From contig OZ252114.1 in NCBI GenBank assembly GCA_965248635.1, forward strand, positions 992,001 through 1,056,000: a stretch of 64,000 nt of DNA, written 5' to 3'. Position numbers and translations under genes: made by a program. The notes beneath the pieces were generated by a model, which was not told where the DNA came from, did not search any database, and saw only the letters and a list, made by a program, of their open reading frames with translations. Within the stretch, counting starts at the first letter, position 1; every line of letters starts with the position of its first letter. This DNA is from CBDAPI01 sp965248635. Its GTDB lineage: Bacteria; Acidobacteriota; UBA6911; RPQK01; CBDAPI01. Below, piece by piece: positions 52,225-60,861 of this stretch.

Positions 52225-53259
52225 ATGCAGCTTGTATTGACAGCAGCGATGTGGGCTCTGGGATCCATTGCCGGACTGCTGCTACTGGGGTTTTTCTACC
52301 AGCATGTGGGAAGTCTGAGAGACGCCCGCCGCTTTCCCCCCCCCGGGCGCCGGGTTGATGTCGATGGCCACCAGCTGCATCTTATTGTCTCCGGCCAGGG
52401 GAGTCCGACGGTTGTTTTCGAATCGGCCCTGGGTGCCACCTGTCTGACTTGGGCGCTCGTCCAGTCGGAAGTGGCAAAGTTCACGACAACGGTATCTTAC
52501 GATCGAGCCGGTTGTGGCTGGAGCGACCAGGGTCCGATGCCCCGTTCGGCAGAACAGATCCTCGGAGAGCTCCGCCTTCTTCTTCGCCGTGGTTCCCTGG
52601 AACCACCGTATCTACTGGTGGGCCATTCCTACGGAGGTTTGACGGTCAGACTTTTTTCCCATCGCTACCCGGACGAGGTTGCGGGGGTTTTGCTTCTGGA
52701 CCCGGCCGATCCCGACCAGTGGCTCAACCTGAAGGGCGAAGATCGAGCCAAGATCATGAACGGAGCGAGACTGTCCCGTCGGGGAGTTTGGCTGGCCCGC
52801 TTTGGCCTGGCCCGGCTGGTCGTTTCTCTGGGAAGCGCAGGTGCCCAGTCACCCGCACGACGTCTGGCCTCGTTTCTCAGTGAAGGTGTTCCCAGACCGG
52901 TTCAAGATCGGCTGCTTTCTCCCATGCAGCGTCTCCCTCAGGAGGCTCGCGATGTGCTGAAGTGGTTCTGGACCCGCCCGGCCTATTTTCGGGCCCTGGC
53001 CAGTCAGATCGAATGGGTCAGCCAGAGCGCACAACAGGTCCAGCTCAGCCCTCTGCCTCCGGAGCTGCCGCTTACCGTGATATCGGCCCCGAATTCCGAT
53101 CCGCAGTGGATGCCCGGGCAGAAAAAGACTGCGGCCCTGTCCTGCCGCGGGCGGCATCTAGTTGCGGGAGACAGTGGACACTGGATTCCGTTGGATCGCC
53201 CCGACCTGGTGGTGGAGACTCTGCGCAAAATGGTGGAAGAGGCACGGAGTTCGGAATAA
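52225..53259 (+). CDS. Membrane-anchored alpha/beta hydrolase
   Basis: Starting at ATG 52225, the 344-residue protein has an N-terminal transmembrane segment (LVLTAAMWALGSIAGLLLLG) and an alpha/beta hydrolase core: FESALGATCLTWALVQ (oxyanion), SYDRAGCGWSDQGP, nucleophile GHSYGGLTVRLF, and the His in DSGHWIPLDRPDLV near the end. An esterase or lipase-type activity is likely; the substrate is unknown. It ends shortly before IS copy 2 (53267), so the IS entered just after its stop. Confidence 0.88.
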   Translation: MQLVLTAAMWALGSIAGLLLLGFFYQHVGSLRDARRFPPPGRRVDVDGHQLHLIVSGQGSPTVVFESALGATCLTWALVQSEVAKFTTTVSYDRAGCGWSDQGPMPRSAEQILGELRLLLRRGSLEPPYLLVGHSYGGLTVRLFSHRYPDEVAGVLLLDPADPDQWLNLKGEDRAKIMNGARLSRRGVWLARFGLARLVVSLGSAGAQSPARRLASFLSEGVPRPVQDRLLSPMQRLPQEARDVLKWFWTRPAYFRALASQIEWVSQSAQQVQLSPLPPELPLTVISAPNSDPQWMPGQKKTAALSCRGRHLVAGDSGHWIPLDRPDLVVETLRKMVEEARSSE

Positions 53260-53319
53260 CTGCTAGCCCGGATTATGCAGGAGATCTAAATTCAAGTGAG
53301 ATTTGGGCCCAGAAAAAAG

Positions 53320-53380
53320 GCCGTAGCTCTCTGATATAAAAGGGTTTAGAGAAACAAAGACCCTAAACAGGAGCTACGGC
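53320..53380 (+). promoter_or_regulatory. IS leader inverted repeat around transposase ribosome site
   Basis: GCCGTAGCTC (53320-53329) and GAGCTACGGC (53371-53380) are perfectly complementary and bracket the transposase promoter region; the right arm carries AGGAG at the transposase ribosome site, one base before the ATG at 53382. An inner pair, GTTTAG and CTAAAC, is nested. Transcripts started outside the element would include both arms and could hide the ribosome site; those from inside would not. Confidence 0.6.
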
Positions 53381-53381
53381 A

Positions 53382-54719
53382 ATGTCAAAAACAGTCTGCC
53401 AGAATACCCTGCCATTTCATAGCCACAGAAACATCACGGCTCGTTTTGATGGGGGGAGCCTCACTTCCGACGCAGGATGGTTGTTGTTTGGATCGCTGGA
53501 TCGTCAACATCGATTGTGCGAGGGCTTCAGTTCCTGTATTTCGGAAAGTCGAGACCAACGCTACATTCGTCATGACCTGTTGAAGTTGATCCGACAACGA
53601 GTCTTGCAGATCGTGGCCGGCTACGAAGACTGTAACGACGCCGATACGCTGCGCTCGGATCCGATGCTCAAGACAGTCTGTGATCAGTTGCCCGAGAGCG
53701 ATCCCGACTTGGCCACCCAGCCGACTTTCTCCCGTTTGGAGAACTCCGTCACCAAGAAGGATCTGATGCGTCTGAGCCGGTGGCTGCTAGGCCGTTATGT
53801 GCGCTCCCTGAAGAAGAGACGCCCCAGCAAGATCATCCTGGATCTGGACAGTACCGATGACCACACTCACGGCCAACAGGAGTTCTCCTTCTACCACGGG
53901 TATTACCGAAACCACATTCTGCATCCTTTGCTGATCTTCGATGCCGCCACGGGAGACCTGGTGTGTGCCATGTTGAGACCTGGCAACAAGGGGGCTGCCT
54001 CTCACATCGTGCCCGTTTTGAAGCGCGTCGTGGAGGCCATCCGACAAGGAGTGGGGACGGATGTCGAGATTGAGATTCGGGCCGACAGCGGCTTTGCCAC
54101 GCCTCGGCTCTACGAGTTCTGTGAAGGTGAAGAGAATAAACTCCAATATGTCATTGGGTTAAGTCGAAACCCTCGCCTGCAGCGAGTGGTCGAGCCGCTG
54201 CTGGATTCGACTCGGCTGAGGTTCGTTGAGCTGGAGGAAAAACAGCGTCAGTTTGACGAGTTTCTTTATCGAGCCCACAGCTGGGATCGATCCCGTCGCG
54301 TCATTGTCAAAGTGGAGGTCGATCAGCGTGGGATCAACCGTCGCTTTGTAGTCACCAACCGGGACGATCTCTGCTCCCAATCACTTTATGACCACTACAC
54401 AAACCGAGGGCAGACCGAGAACTTCATCAAGGCCTTCAAGAATCATCTGAGCATGGACCGACTCAGCTGTCATCGATTCCTGGCCAATCAGTTTCGACTC
54501 CTCCTGCATGCACTGGCTTACCAGATGTTCGTGCGCCTGCGCGACTATCTGCACGGAACCCCCTGGCACAAGCTCGAAATCGAAACCTTACGTCGTCGGG
54601 TCCTCAAGATTGGGGCCCGGATCCGACAAACCACTCGACGCATCTGGGTCCATCTTTCCTCAGCCTTCCCCGAACAACCCCTCTTCCACCTCGTCTTGAG
54701 TCGCCTGAACTCCAGTTAG
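53382..54719 (+). CDS. IS1380-family DDE transposase, catalytic residues intact
   Basis: The 445-residue protein has the acidic triad of the family: LDLDSTDD (D156), RADSGFATP (D235), and YTNRGQTENFIKAFK (E346, Y-x2-R-x3-E-x6-K). An N-terminal FDGGSLTSDAGWLLFGSLD segment is typical of IS1380. It should be able to mobilise both copies in trans. Confidence 0.96.
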   Translation: MSKTVCQNTLPFHSHRNITARFDGGSLTSDAGWLLFGSLDRQHRLCEGFSSCISESRDQRYIRHDLLKLIRQRVLQIVAGYEDCNDADTLRSDPMLKTVCDQLPESDPDLATQPTFSRLENSVTKKDLMRLSRWLLGRYVRSLKKRRPSKIILDLDSTDDHTHGQQEFSFYHGYYRNHILHPLLIFDAATGDLVCAMLRPGNKGAASHIVPVLKRVVEAIRQGVGTDVEIEIRADSGFATPRLYEFCEGEENKLQYVIGLSRNPRLQRVVEPLLDSTRLRFVELEEKQRQFDEFLYRAHSWDRSRRVIVKVEVDQRGINRRFVVTNRDDLCSQSLYDHYTNRGQTENFIKAFKNHLSMDRLSCHRFLANQFRLLLHALAYQMFVRLRDYLHGTPWHKLEIETLRRRVLKIGARIRQTTRRIWVHLSSAFPEQPLFHLVLSRLNSS

Positions 54720-54967
54720 CTTTTCCCAGCTCCCCCGGAAAACCGCTTCCGACACTCATCCAGGCCCAGATCTGTCTGAAATTCACTCCCCAAACCACTC
54801 AAACGCCTCGCCAACCCATATTCTTCGCAAATCCGCCTGTCACACCTGCCCGCTTCCGAGTTGGGCCACTTCTCGAGTCGTTTTTCAACACCGGACTACG
54901 GTTCTTGCATAATCCGGGCTAGCTCGTCATAAGTTCTGACCTGGGTCAAGACTTGTGAAGCGCTGCA

Positions 54968-57160
54968 CTAGTACGTCTCAGGAACAGAGCCCGGGGCGGC
55001 CCGGGCTGCCATGGGAAGGGGACGGGTCGCCAGAGCGCACACGTAGATAAGCCCCACAATGAGCAGCACCCCTTTGACTCCGATCACGAAACTGACGGAA
55101 TGGAGCAGTGCTCCCACCAGTGCTCCGAAGAGGTTGGCTCCCAGAGCCTTGTCCTTATGAGGAGTCTGGGTGAACGACTGAATAAAGACGATGCCGCTGA
55201 AAAGCATCGGGAAGCTGGCCAGCAATCCCACGCCAGCCGCCTTCAGGTGATAGGGAAGAAGGGTGAAGCTCGACAGATCTTCAAGGTACAGCACTAGGCA
55301 GGAGGCACACAGCAGGAAGTAAAAGGGTCGCATCGGAAGCTGCTTGAACCATCCTGCAATCAGATTGGCCAAGAGCGCCATTGCCAGAACTCCCGAAACA
55401 ATGACTGCATTCACCTGCCAGGTGTTTCCCAAAGCCACTGCTGCACGACTGATATTGGTGACTTCGAGCAGCAGAAACGCTGCCCCCAGAAAGAAGAAGT
55501 GCCAGTGGTCCATATTCCAGCCGGAGAGAATCGCCCGGCCGTTCCAGTTTTTCAGGGAGCGCCAGAAAAGGAGCAACATCAGCCCGCCCATGAGGAAGAA
55601 AATTACTGGAATCCGGGGCTTTTCCAGATACAGGTAGGGCCAGTCATCGGTTGCGGGTGCAGTCGACAATGTCAGGTCGAGGCTGAATCCTTTCTGAAAC
55701 TGATCCAGAACTCTCGCCAGGTCGGGTTGCGCCCGGACCGCCTGGCTAACCGATTCCAGATTACCTGAAACCAGCATCATTCCTCCCCAACCACTCCGGG
55801 GTTCCTGGGGCCAGAGGACGATCGGCTCGGCTCCAAAGACATCCCTGAGGACCGTGGCCAGCCGGTCGGCGACGAAGAGCTTAGGGACTGCGAAATGAAC
55901 GGTCAGAATGCCATCGTCAGACAAGAGCCTCTTGGCCTGTTCGAAGCTCTCTAGTGTGTACACGTAATGGTCGAGTCGGGCATTCATCATTGTCGTGGCT
56001 GTGTGAGAGTCCAGGAGTCCGAAGGAGATGACATCGAACTCTTCGCGCGAGTTGGCGAAATAGGAGCGGGCATCGTCCAGAATCACGGTCACATGGTCCG
56101 CCGAGTAGGGGTCTTCGGGGTGGTACTTCCGTCCCAGTTCCAGGACTCCAGGGTCAATCTCGACCGCCGTGATCTCTGATGTTCCCTGTCGCAGTGAGCC
56201 AGCAACATCGTTGCCGGCACCTGCCCCTACAATCAGATGCCTGCGTGGCCGGGGATGGAGAAGAAGGGGGAGTTCGTAGTGATTCACTTCGGGCCACTCC
56301 GGGTCTTGTTCTCGGTCCCGTCCGTCCACCAGCCACTGGAAAAACACACTGTTGACATCAATCACATACTCGCCGGTTCGGGCCTCGCCCTGGGGTAGCT
56401 TCAGATCGAGTTTCTGATACGGAGACCAGATGGTTTCGACCACCCCGGGTCCGGCGCCCCAGAACCAGACGGGAAGCGCGATCACCAGCAACCAGGCGGT
56501 GTTTCCCAGGGAAATGCGACCGGTGGCAAAAAGCAGGGCCAGAAACAGAAATGAGAGGATCAGGCACCAGATCGCCGGTGTGAGATACCAGGCGCTGAGG
56601 AGAACAAACAGCCAGATCCCCAGCAGGCTTCCGCCAACATTGATGGAATAGGCTGCAATCGTGTTCGGGTGCTCATCCATGAGTCGACCCAGCAGTCTGC
56701 CCAGGGGCACGAAAGCATCCAGTAACAGGGCCAGAACACAGTAGGTAAGGGCCAGCCCGAAAACCACCCAGAGTGTGGCGTGGAGTGGATCGGCGACGAT
56801 CGCTCTTGACCAGATCAGAAAATCCTGCAGGACGCTGAGCATCTCGCTGATCGATGCAAAGACGTTACGGGTGAGGGGAAGCGAGAGCAGCACGCACAGA
56901 ATCGCAACCGGGATCAGGGTTTGGCGCGCGCGAATGGGCTGGCGCGAAGTAAGACATCCAAGTCCCAATCCGAGCAGACAGACCACCAGAACCGAGTTTT
57001 GTAGATAAGCAAAGATCCGGATCTCGGTTCCAAGCCATCGGATCAGCATCATTTCCAGAAAAAGCCCCAGGACACTGACGAGCAGAATGACCAAGCCAGG
57101 CCTGGCGAGGCCGCGGGAGTCGGAATGCGAGGGACTGGACGTTGAGTGGTTCAATTGCAA
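54968..57160 (-). CDS. Membrane protein with spermidine-synthase-like domain
   Basis: The likely start is TTG 57160, giving 730 residues (the first ATG would be inside the first membrane segment). The N-terminal third (about 20-235) has about seven membrane segments. The middle (about 250-510) has a Rossmann-type polyamine aminopropyltransferase domain: LIVGAGAGNDVAGSLRQGTS, AVEIDPGVLELGRKYHP, VILDDARSYFANSREEFDVI and FGLLDSHTATTMMN. The C-terminal third has about six more segments. The conserved acidic residues of true spermidine synthase are only partly kept, so it may transfer to another acceptor; fusion to membrane segments is common in uncharacterised relatives. Confidence 0.78.
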   Translation of the reverse strand: MQLNHSTSSPSHSDSRGLARPGLVILLVSVLGLFLEMMLIRWLGTEIRIFAYLQNSVLVVCLLGLGLGCLTSRQPIRARQTLIPVAILCVLLSLPLTRNVFASISEMLSVLQDFLIWSRAIVADPLHATLWVVFGLALTYCVLALLLDAFVPLGRLLGRLMDEHPNTIAAYSINVGGSLLGIWLFVLLSAWYLTPAIWCLILSFLFLALLFATGRISLGNTAWLLVIALPVWFWGAGPGVVETIWSPYQKLDLKLPQGEARTGEYVIDVNSVFFQWLVDGRDREQDPEWPEVNHYELPLLLHPRPRRHLIVGAGAGNDVAGSLRQGTSEITAVEIDPGVLELGRKYHPEDPYSADHVTVILDDARSYFANSREEFDVISFGLLDSHTATTMMNARLDHYVYTLESFEQAKRLLSDDGILTVHFAVPKLFVADRLATVLRDVFGAEPIVLWPQEPRSGWGGMMLVSGNLESVSQAVRAQPDLARVLDQFQKGFSLDLTLSTAPATDDWPYLYLEKPRIPVIFFLMGGLMLLLFWRSLKNWNGRAILSGWNMDHWHFFFLGAAFLLLEVTNISRAAVALGNTWQVNAVIVSGVLAMALLANLIAGWFKQLPMRPFYFLLCASCLVLYLEDLSSFTLLPYHLKAAGVGLLASFPMLFSGIVFIQSFTQTPHKDKALGANLFGALVGALLHSVSFVIGVKGVLLIVGLIYVCALATRPLPMAARAAPGSVPETY

Positions 57161-57444
57161 ATCCTGTTCCCTTATACCCGCTTGCCCCGACTGAGGGCGG
57201 CCGGGTCCCGGATCCCCTCTTTAAAGTGAGTACCTGCTGGCCGGGAGATCAGGTTCACCCTGGCGATATCTGTCGCTGAGGCTCACCGACAGTATTGGTG
57301 GAGGCGATTCAGAATCAAGTGATCCCTGGCACAACATGCGGGAATTCTCCGGACCCACGTGACGACAGAACAGCAACGTGTAAGCCTACCGTTGGATCCT
57401 TCTTTTTCATCACCTCGTCAATCATGATGCTATCCTGTTAGGGG

Positions 57445-57473
57445 TTGCCATTTGGCTCAATAGCATTGATAAT
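57445..57473 (+). promoter_or_regulatory. Sigma-70-type promoter of the RRM gene
   Basis: TTGCCA (57445-57450) and GATAAT (57468-57473) are spaced 17 bp. The start would be near 57480, giving a leader of about 54 nt before ATG 57534. The rest of the 57161-57533 gap holds nothing else I can support. Confidence 0.7.
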
Positions 57474-57533
57474 TTCCGCGTACCTGACTCGCTATGTTGT
57501 TTTGTATCAATGAACTCGTGAAAGAAGGAATCG

Positions 57534-57806
57534 ATGAACATCTATGTGGGTAATCTGCCCTACTCTGTGACCGAGGACGAACTGCGGAATCTGTTTGGCG
57601 AGTTCGGGGAAGTCTCGAGCGCCAACATCATTACCGACCGGTACACCGGGCAGTCCAAAGGGTTTGGCTTTGTTGAGATGCCCAACCAGCAAGAGGCAGA
57701 AGAGGCTATCGGCAACATCAATGACAGCTCCGTCCAGGGACGGAATGTCAAGGTGAGCCAGGCCCGTCCCCAGAAAGACCGCCCCCCCCGGGGACCGCGC
57801 TACTGA
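57534..57806 (+). CDS. RNA-binding protein with one RRM domain
   Basis: The 90-residue protein is almost wholly an RNA-recognition motif: RNP2 is IYVGNLP (3-9) and RNP1 is KGFGFVEM (43-50), with the aromatic residues at the expected spots. It ends in a short basic Pro-rich tail (DRPPRGPRY). Small RRM proteins of this kind in bacteria are often cold- or stress-induced and bind single-stranded RNA; no target is known here. Likely expressed from the promoter at 57445. Confidence 0.95.
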   Translation: MNIYVGNLPYSVTEDELRNLFGEFGEVSSANIITDRYTGQSKGFGFVEMPNQQEAEEAIGNINDSSVQGRNVKVSQARPQKDRPPRGPRY

Positions 57807-57851
57807 AGTTTCCTCCCCGGGATTTCTGTTTCGTCCCGCGGGTGTGGAAGT

Positions 57852-57892
57852 ACGCCCAGGCGCCACGCCGCTACTTCGGGCGTCTTTTCTCC
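57852..57892 (+). terminator. Likely Rho-independent terminator after RRM gene
   Basis: ACGCCC and GGGCGT (57852-57857, 57878-57883) pair around a GGCG/CGCC nested stem, followed by CTTTTCT. Position 45 bp after the RRM stop and the T-rich tail favour a terminator; the convergent NTF2-like gene ends at 58002. Confidence 0.5.
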
Positions 57893-58001
57893 GACAGCTT
57901 TGTTGCGCTCCTCGAAAGACTCCCGGCATTCCTGCGTCGCGCGCCTCACTGGCAACGAAAATCCATCCCGAATTAACACCGCGAACTTCCCGAACAGTAC
58001 A

Positions 58002-58502
58002 CTAGCGAATGGGAGGGATACCTGTCGGCAGCGGCGAGTTATTCCAGTGAATGATTTTCCAGGCACCCTGGTGGAGGGAAAATACGGCCGTCAAGCGAGT
58101 GTCCTCGGTAAAGCCATCACCTGCCCGGGTGTCGATCGCCAGCCTGGTCAGACCCCACACCATCCCGGTGTCTCCCACGATTCGAAACTGAACAGCCCGC
58201 TGCGGGAAGCCGATGCTGATGACCTTTCCGAAGACATCTTCGAATAACTTGGCCCACTGCCGGTCGTCCAGTTGGGCCCGATCAATGGCATGAGTCTGGT
58301 TGCGTGTAAAAAGAACCGCCTCGGGATGCCAGCTCTCCAGAAACCTGCCCAACTCTTTGTAGCTCAGTGCTTCCAGAGCCGAGTTGAAGGCCGCTCTTAG
58401 TTCCTCTTCATCCGCCGCTGGAAGGGTCGTAATGGACAGAATCAGGACCACGCATAAGGAAAGGAATCGGGTCCGGCTCATTTGGTTGTCAACTGTTTTC
58501 AT
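58002..58502 (-). CDS. Secreted NTF2/SnoaL-like protein
   Basis: The 166-residue product has a signal peptide (FLSLCVVLILSITTLPAAD). The rest is an NTF2-like alpha+beta fold: LRAAFNSALEALSYKELGRFLE, HPEAVLFTRNQTHAI, VQFRIVGDTGMVWGLTRLAI and TAVFSLHQGAWKIIHWNNSP. Members bind small ligands or catalyse isomerisation; no catalytic residues are evident, so function is unknown. Two starts (58502 and 58481) are both possible. Convergent with the RRM gene and divergent from the SRPBCC gene. Confidence 0.82.
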   Translation of the reverse strand: MKTVDNQMSRTRFLSLCVVLILSITTLPAADEEELRAAFNSALEALSYKELGRFLESWHPEAVLFTRNQTHAIDRAQLDDRQWAKLFEDVFGKVISIGFPQRAVQFRIVGDTGMVWGLTRLAIDTRAGDGFTEDTRLTAVFSLHQGAWKIIHWNNSPLPTGIPPIR

Positions 58503-58677
58503 GGTGTTGGGTCTCCCCCGAAGGCGCCTTGCAGAATGTCATGGATAACATTCTATCCCGAAAACGGAACCAGGAGAGGTTTCCTTCCAGGACCGAGGCT
58601 CGGAAAGCAAAATCTGTCACTCAAGGTTGAAAGTTACGCCGGAAAAGCCGAAAGTTAAGGAAAAGGAGGAAGTGATT

Positions 58678-59094
58678 ATGCTAAGCGTTCATATGCAGGT
58701 TGAATTGAAAGCGTCACCCGACGAGGTCTGGAAGTTGATCGGCGGATTCAACGATTTACCTGACTGGCTTCCTCCTATAGAAAAGAGCACTCTGGACGAG
58801 ACGGGAAAGATTCGGCATCTGTCTCTTGCCGGCGGTGGCGAGATTGTAGAGCAACTGGAAGAGCACAACGATCAGGAGCGTTACTATCGCTATTCGATCA
58901 TTAATTCACCGCTCCCCCTGTCCAACTACGTAGCTACTCTCCGTGTAAACGCTCAGGGCGGCGGGGTCCACTCGATTGTGGACTGGTCCAGCCACTTCAA
59001 TGCCGACGGTGCGCCCGATGAGGAAGCGGTTGCCCCGGTTCAGGGAGTCTATCAGGCTGGGTTTGACCAGTTGCAGAAGATCTTTTCGGGCTAG
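58678..59094 (+). CDS. SRPBCC (START-like) family protein
   Basis: The ATG at 58678 follows AAGGAGG at 58662-58668, giving 138 residues. The fold is recognised from VELKASPDEVWKLIGGFNDLPDWLPPI at the N-terminus and RYSIINSPLPLSNYVATLRV, ending with a C-terminal helix (GVYQAGFDQLQKIFS). This is a hydrophobic-ligand-binding domain (polyketide cyclase-like). A ligand cannot be named. No signal peptide. Confidence 0.9.
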   Translation: MLSVHMQVELKASPDEVWKLIGGFNDLPDWLPPIEKSTLDETGKIRHLSLAGGGEIVEQLEEHNDQERYYRYSIINSPLPLSNYVATLRVNAQGGGVHSIVDWSSHFNADGAPDEEAVAPVQGVYQAGFDQLQKIFSG

Positions 59095-59154
59095 CCGGCA
59101 GTGAACAATTCTCGTACATCTATACAATGAATCCATTCACATCAGGAGGCTCCC

Positions 59155-60159
59155 ATGTCACAGGATGACTCTCGTCGCGATTTTTTCCGAGCCATGTTCG
59201 GCACCGCTGTCACCGCCGCCCTCGCCCGCCAGGCACTGGCTCAGCAGGACAGTCCCAACGGGCTCCCTACGCGCCGGCTGGGCCGCACCAACGAGCAGGT
59301 GTCGATCCTCGGCCTGGGGGGCTGGCACATCGGGCTGCCCGCCAGAGGAGACCGGCAGGAAGCGATCCGCATCATGCACGCGGCCATTGATGAAGGGCTC
59401 ACCTTCTTTGACAACTCCTGGGACTATCACGACGGGCTCTCCGAAGAAGTCATGGGAGAGGCGTTGTCCAGCGCTGGTCGCCGCCAGAAGGTCTTTCTCA
59501 TGACCAAGAACTGTGAACGGGACTACGAAGGAAGCCGTCGCAACCTGGAGGAAAGCCTGCGGCGCCTGCAGACCGACCACGTTGATCTGTGGCAGTTCCA
59601 CGAGATGGTTTACGACAATGATCCCGACTGGGTCTTCGAGAGGGGCGGAATCAAGTATGCCCTGGAGGCGCAGAAAGCGGGCAAGGTCCGACACATTGGC
59701 TTTACCGGCCACAAGGATCCGCGCATCCACCGAAAAATGCTGCACAAGCCCTACGACTGGGCCACCTCCCAGATGCCCATCAATGTCATGGATGCCCACT
59801 ATCGTAGCTTTCAGAAGAACGTCCTGCCCGTGTGCCTGAAGCAGAACGTGGGCGTGATCGGGATGAAGAGCCTGGGTGGTGGTAAGATCCCCTCCGACAC
59901 TTCGCTCACTGTCCAGGAATGCAGAGGCTATGCTTTGAGCCTGCCCATCTCGACGCTTTGCGCCGGCATCACGTCGATGAAGGACCTGCAGCAGGACCTG
60001 GCGATTGCCAGGAACTTCAAGCCGTTCTCCGACGCCGAGAAGAAGCAGATTCTGGCCCGGGCGGAGCCCGATGCCGGAGACGGCCGTCACGAACTATTCA
60101 AGTCCACCCAGACCTACGACGGCCCCCACCACCGGCGGCAGCATGGATTCGAGGCCTGA
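59155..60159 (+). CDS. Aldo/keto reductase, Tat-exported
   Basis: The 334-residue NAD(P)-dependent oxidoreductase has a Tat signal at the N-terminus (SRRDFFRAMFGTAVTAALARQALA), so it should be exported folded; tatA and tatC are at 16462-17632. The AKR core follows: RTNEQVSILGLGGWHIGL, TFFDNSWDYHDGLSEEVMGEAL (Asp and Tyr), VFLMTKN (Lys), DLWQFHEMV (His), VIGMKSLGGGKI and the final CAGITSMKDL. Substrate unknown. It is 5 bp upstream of the DUF47 gene. Confidence 0.93.
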   Translation: MSQDDSRRDFFRAMFGTAVTAALARQALAQQDSPNGLPTRRLGRTNEQVSILGLGGWHIGLPARGDRQEAIRIMHAAIDEGLTFFDNSWDYHDGLSEEVMGEALSSAGRRQKVFLMTKNCERDYEGSRRNLEESLRRLQTDHVDLWQFHEMVYDNDPDWVFERGGIKYALEAQKAGKVRHIGFTGHKDPRIHRKMLHKPYDWATSQMPINVMDAHYRSFQKNVLPVCLKQNVGVIGMKSLGGGKIPSDTSLTVQECRGYALSLPISTLCAGITSMKDLQQDLAIARNFKPFSDAEKKQILARAEPDAGDGRHELFKSTQTYDGPHHRRQHGFEA

Positions 60160-60164
60160 AAATC

Positions 60165-60845
60165 ATGCGCACCACAAATCCCCTGGGAAGACTTTTTGGC
60201 CGATCACCGTTCCGCCCTGTTCAGGAGCACATGGAAGTTGTGCAACAGTGTGTGGAGAGGGTCCTCCCGCTTTTTGAGGCACTGAGAGATCATGACCAGG
60301 AAGCACTGCTCAGGCACAAGCAGCAGATTTTTGACCTCGAGAACCAGGCCGATGAACTGAAGAACGGTATCAGGTCGCACTTGCCCAAGAGTCTTTTCAT
60401 GCCTGTCGATCGACGCGACCTGCTCGATCTCCTGAATGCCCAGGACTCGATTGCCGACGTCTGCCAGGACATCGCGGGACTTCTTTCCGTCCGAGACATG
60501 GAAATCCCGGAATCCCTCAAAGACGGGCTGTTTCCCTTTATCCACTCCAACCTGGAGGCAACCCGGCAGTGCCGAAAAGTGATCAGCGAGTTGGATGAAC
60601 TCTTGGAGATGGGTTTTCGCGGCCGCCGGGTCGATCGAGTGATCGAGATGATTGAGGATCTGGGCAGGATTGAAACCGAGACTGACCGGCACGAGATGAA
60701 ACTCACCGAAAAACTCTTCCAGCATGAGGATGAGATGAAGCCGCTCTCCGTCGTTTTCTGGTATGAACTCTTTCGTTTGATCGCTGATATCGCGGACTAC
60801 GCAGAAGATGTCGGCGATCGTTTACGGCTCTTGATCGCCCGCTAA
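60165..60845 (+). CDS. DUF47 (PhoU-like) phosphate transport regulator
   Basis: The 226-residue all-helical protein (TIGR00153 type) starts MRTTNPLGRLFGRSPFRPVQ and has HMEVVQQCVERVLPLFEAL, DQADELKNGI-like ENQADELKNGIRSHLPKSLF and ISELDELLEMGFRGRRVD. DUF47 proteins commonly accompany PiT permeases and control their activity. It is separated by 16 bp from the pit gene, consistent with an operon. Confidence 0.93.
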   Translation: MRTTNPLGRLFGRSPFRPVQEHMEVVQQCVERVLPLFEALRDHDQEALLRHKQQIFDLENQADELKNGIRSHLPKSLFMPVDRRDLLDLLNAQDSIADVCQDIAGLLSVRDMEIPESLKDGLFPFIHSNLEATRQCRKVISELDELLEMGFRGRRVDRVIEMIEDLGRIETETDRHEMKLTEKLFQHEDEMKPLSVVFWYELFRLIADIADYAEDVGDRLRLLIAR

Positions 60846-60861
60846 CGGGGAAGCGGATCCA

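Larger units (their letters stand above)
53267..54918 (+). mobile_element. IS1380-family insertion sequence, copy 2 (intact)
   Basis: This copy is also 1652 bp, with the same end repeats and a 4-bp duplication CTAG (53263-53266 and 54919-54922). It is inverted relative to copy 1. Apart from the catalytic substitution I find no other difference in the transposase proteins. It lies between the hydrolase gene and the membrane synthase gene and does not interrupt a coding region. Confidence 0.96.

Noticed and set aside
748..57235. AGTNAGTACT-like motif near 750, 17738, 44006 and 57224
   Set aside because: Three or four hits, not consistently placed relative to promoters; too weak to call a regulon site.
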